Shown: positions 13,816 to 14,682 of the stretch, one piece after another | Numbering within the stretch: position 1 is the stretch's first letter | Layout of the letters: each line of letters starts with the position of its first letter | DNA from: Actinomycetes bacterium | GTDB lineage: Bacteria > Actinomycetota > Actinomycetes > Mycobacteriales > Micromonosporaceae | DNA length: 14,682 bases | Assembly: GCA_021793335.1 (NCBI GenBank) | Contig: JAJYSW010000060.1 | Location: 1-14,682, forward strand | Reading direction: 5' to 3' | Notes under the pieces: model-generated | What the model was told of the DNA's origin: nothing | What the model saw: only the letters and a program-made list of their open reading frames with translations | Database searches by the model: none | Position numbers and translations under genes: made by a program

Positions 13816-13823
13816 CTCCTTCC

Positions 13824-14682
13824 ATGACGACACCCCTCGTCTCGCCGCGACCTGCTGCGATCGGCGCTCTCATGAGTGCTGCGGCTTTGATCGGCGCAGT
13901 GGTCTTCGCGCCGTCGGCCGCACTGGCACAAGAAGAGAAGGACCTGTATGCCGAGAATGCCTGGGTGATCGACCAGATCGGTGCCGAGGCGGCCTGGGAG
14001 ACGACGAAAGGCGAGGGCGTCACGGTCGCCGTCGTCGATCTGGGTATCGCCGAGGAGCACCCGTTCTTGGAGGACAAGAACATCCTCGACGGCAAATCGT
14101 TCATGGGCGACGATGAGGTCGATGGCCGTGTGGACACGGACGGGCATGGTACGGGCGTCAGCGCCGCAGTCCTCTACGTCGCGCCGGAGGCGACGATCCT
14201 GCCGGTGCGGGTCAATTCGACCAGTGCCGACATCGGCTTCAGCATAGGAGCCGGATCGATCGATTTCGCCGGCATCCGTTGGGCTGTCGACAACGGCGCC
14301 GACGTGGTCGTGATCCCGTGGGGTGAGATTCAGCCAGGGGAGGATAGGGCGCCGGCCGAGGAGTTCCTGACTGTGGTGCAGTACGCCATCGATAAAGACG
14401 TGGTGGTGATCGCGGCGGCGGGGAACGATCCCGAAAGCCGAGATGTCGGTAATCCCGGTTCGTTCGGTGGAGTGGTGGCCGTCAGCGGTACTGACAAGGA
14501 CGGTCAGGTTGCCTCGTTCAGTACTACCGGCCCCGATGTGGAGCTGGCCGGCCCGGCCGACACGATGCTGCTCCCGAAGCCGCAGGTCGCGGATTTCGGT
14601 GAGGAGAAGCTGTACTTCGAGGCGGCGGGGACTTCGTTGACCGCAGGGGTCGTCGGTGGGGTCGCCGCGCTGGTGCAGTCGG
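13824..14682 (+). CDS. Secreted subtilisin-like serine protease (S8, mycosin-like), 5' part
   Basis: The frame is open to the window edge, giving 286 complete codons. Residues 1-35 are a Sec signal peptide with cleavage expected after ALA (35/36), and the mature protein begins QEEKDLY. The S8 catalytic triad is present: D72 in VAVVDLG, H108 in DTDGHGTGVSA and S271 in GTSLTAG. The oxyanion-hole N201 lies in AAAGND. Two blocks depart from consensus: the usual NxSxG segment reads VVVIPWGE, and GTSxAAP reads GTSLTAG. The short insert-poor N-terminal part, the signal peptide and the start of the mature protein (WVIDQIGAEAAWETTKGEGVTVAVVD) resemble mycosins of type VII secretion loci. Such enzymes usually end in a TM anchor, which lies beyond the window. 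An ordinary exported subtilase is the alternative. Confidence 0.88.
   Translation, partial: MTTPLVSPRPAAIGALMSAAALIGAVVFAPSAALAQEEKDLYAENAWVIDQIGAEAAWETTKGEGVTVAVVDLGIAEEHPFLEDKNILDGKSFMGDDEVDGRVDTDGHGTGVSAAVLYVAPEATILPVRVNSTSADIGFSIGAGSIDFAGIRWAVDNGADVVVIPWGEIQPGEDRAPAEEFLTVVQYAIDKDVVVIAAAGNDPESRDVGNPGSFGGVVAVSGTDKDGQVASFSTTGPDVELAGPADTMLLPKPQVADFGEEKLYFEAAGTSLTAGVVGGVAALVQS

Larger units (their letters stand above)
13120..13823. other. 704-bp stretch between bpa and the subtilase gene with no confident gene
   Basis: The first 80 bp hold the candidate bpa promoter. From 13234 to 13557 an open plus-strand frame of 107 codons has GC-rich wobble positions and could be a small gene. From 13561 to 13823 wobble GC falls and base composition becomes more even, so it reads as non-coding leader DNA for the subtilase gene. 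No tRNA, insertion sequence or array is visible. Confidence 0.5.

Noticed and set aside
13561..13827. 88-codon plus-strand frame ending in an ATGA overlap with the subtilase start
   Set aside because: Wobble GC is low for this genome and the product has no recognisable features. The ATGA overlap is probably coincidental.
1..14682. tRNA/rRNA genes, insertion sequences, attachment sites, defence or toxin-antitoxin modules
   Set aside because: I looked on both strands and saw none. The genes are ordinary actinobacterial housekeeping and envelope functions.

Overview
This is a strongly GC-rich window with high third-position GC in every real gene. It comes from an actinomycete chromosome. Evidence: an actinobacterial inositol-3-phosphate synthase behind a PadR regulator, a bacterial proteasome activator ending in GQYL, a mycosin-like S8 protease, a class A PBP with a long Gly/Ser/Pro-rich cytoplasmic N-terminus, and several genes that look leaderless. 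The genus cannot be fixed from sequence alone; Micromonosporales/Glycomycetales-like actinomycetes are plausible. From memory, homologues of most genes lie near oriC in Mycobacterium tuberculosis (mviN and pcnA on one side; ino1, padR, ponA1 and Rv0051 on the other), so an origin-proximal core region is likely.

Layout. Bases 1-999 (minus): N-terminal part of the lipid II flippase MurJ, cut by the window edge. A 30-bp divergent gap leads to the CCA-adding enzyme (1030-2454, plus). It converges on, and overlaps by 110 bp, a two-gene minus-strand operon: ponA-type class A PBP (7165-3905), then a polytopic GT87/DUF2029-like membrane protein (3859-2345). A 453-bp divergent regulatory region (7166-7618) carries three clear inverted repeats and a good promoter. 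It separates ponA from padR (7619-8275), which overlaps ino1 (8268-9338) by 8 nt. After a hairpin and a long inverted repeat comes an MFS transporter (9478-10827), then a membrane-anchored divergent cyclophilin (10782-11699). The cyclophilin overlaps by 33 bp the convergent acyltransferase plsC (12356-11667, minus), which lies downstream of bpa (13119-12505, minus). A 704-bp stretch with no confident gene follows, then a secreted subtilase (13824 to the edge, plus).

How the genes fit together. Much of the window concerns the envelope: lipid II export (MurJ), glycan polymerisation and crosslinking (PBP), a putative polyprenyl-linked sugar transferase, phospholipid acylation (PlsC), and inositol phosphate supply for phosphatidylinositol and mycothiol (Ino1). 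Most of this is ordinary actinobacterial core genome, and I do not see an obviously new defence or mobile system. The best leads are regulatory: a 21-bp PadR-type operator placed exactly at the predicted padR-ino1 transcription start, two abutting palindromes in the ponA/padR gap, and a 13-bp perfect inverted repeat before the MFS gene. At protein level the leads are the ASVG pentapeptide array of the PBP and the altered active site of the cyclophilin.
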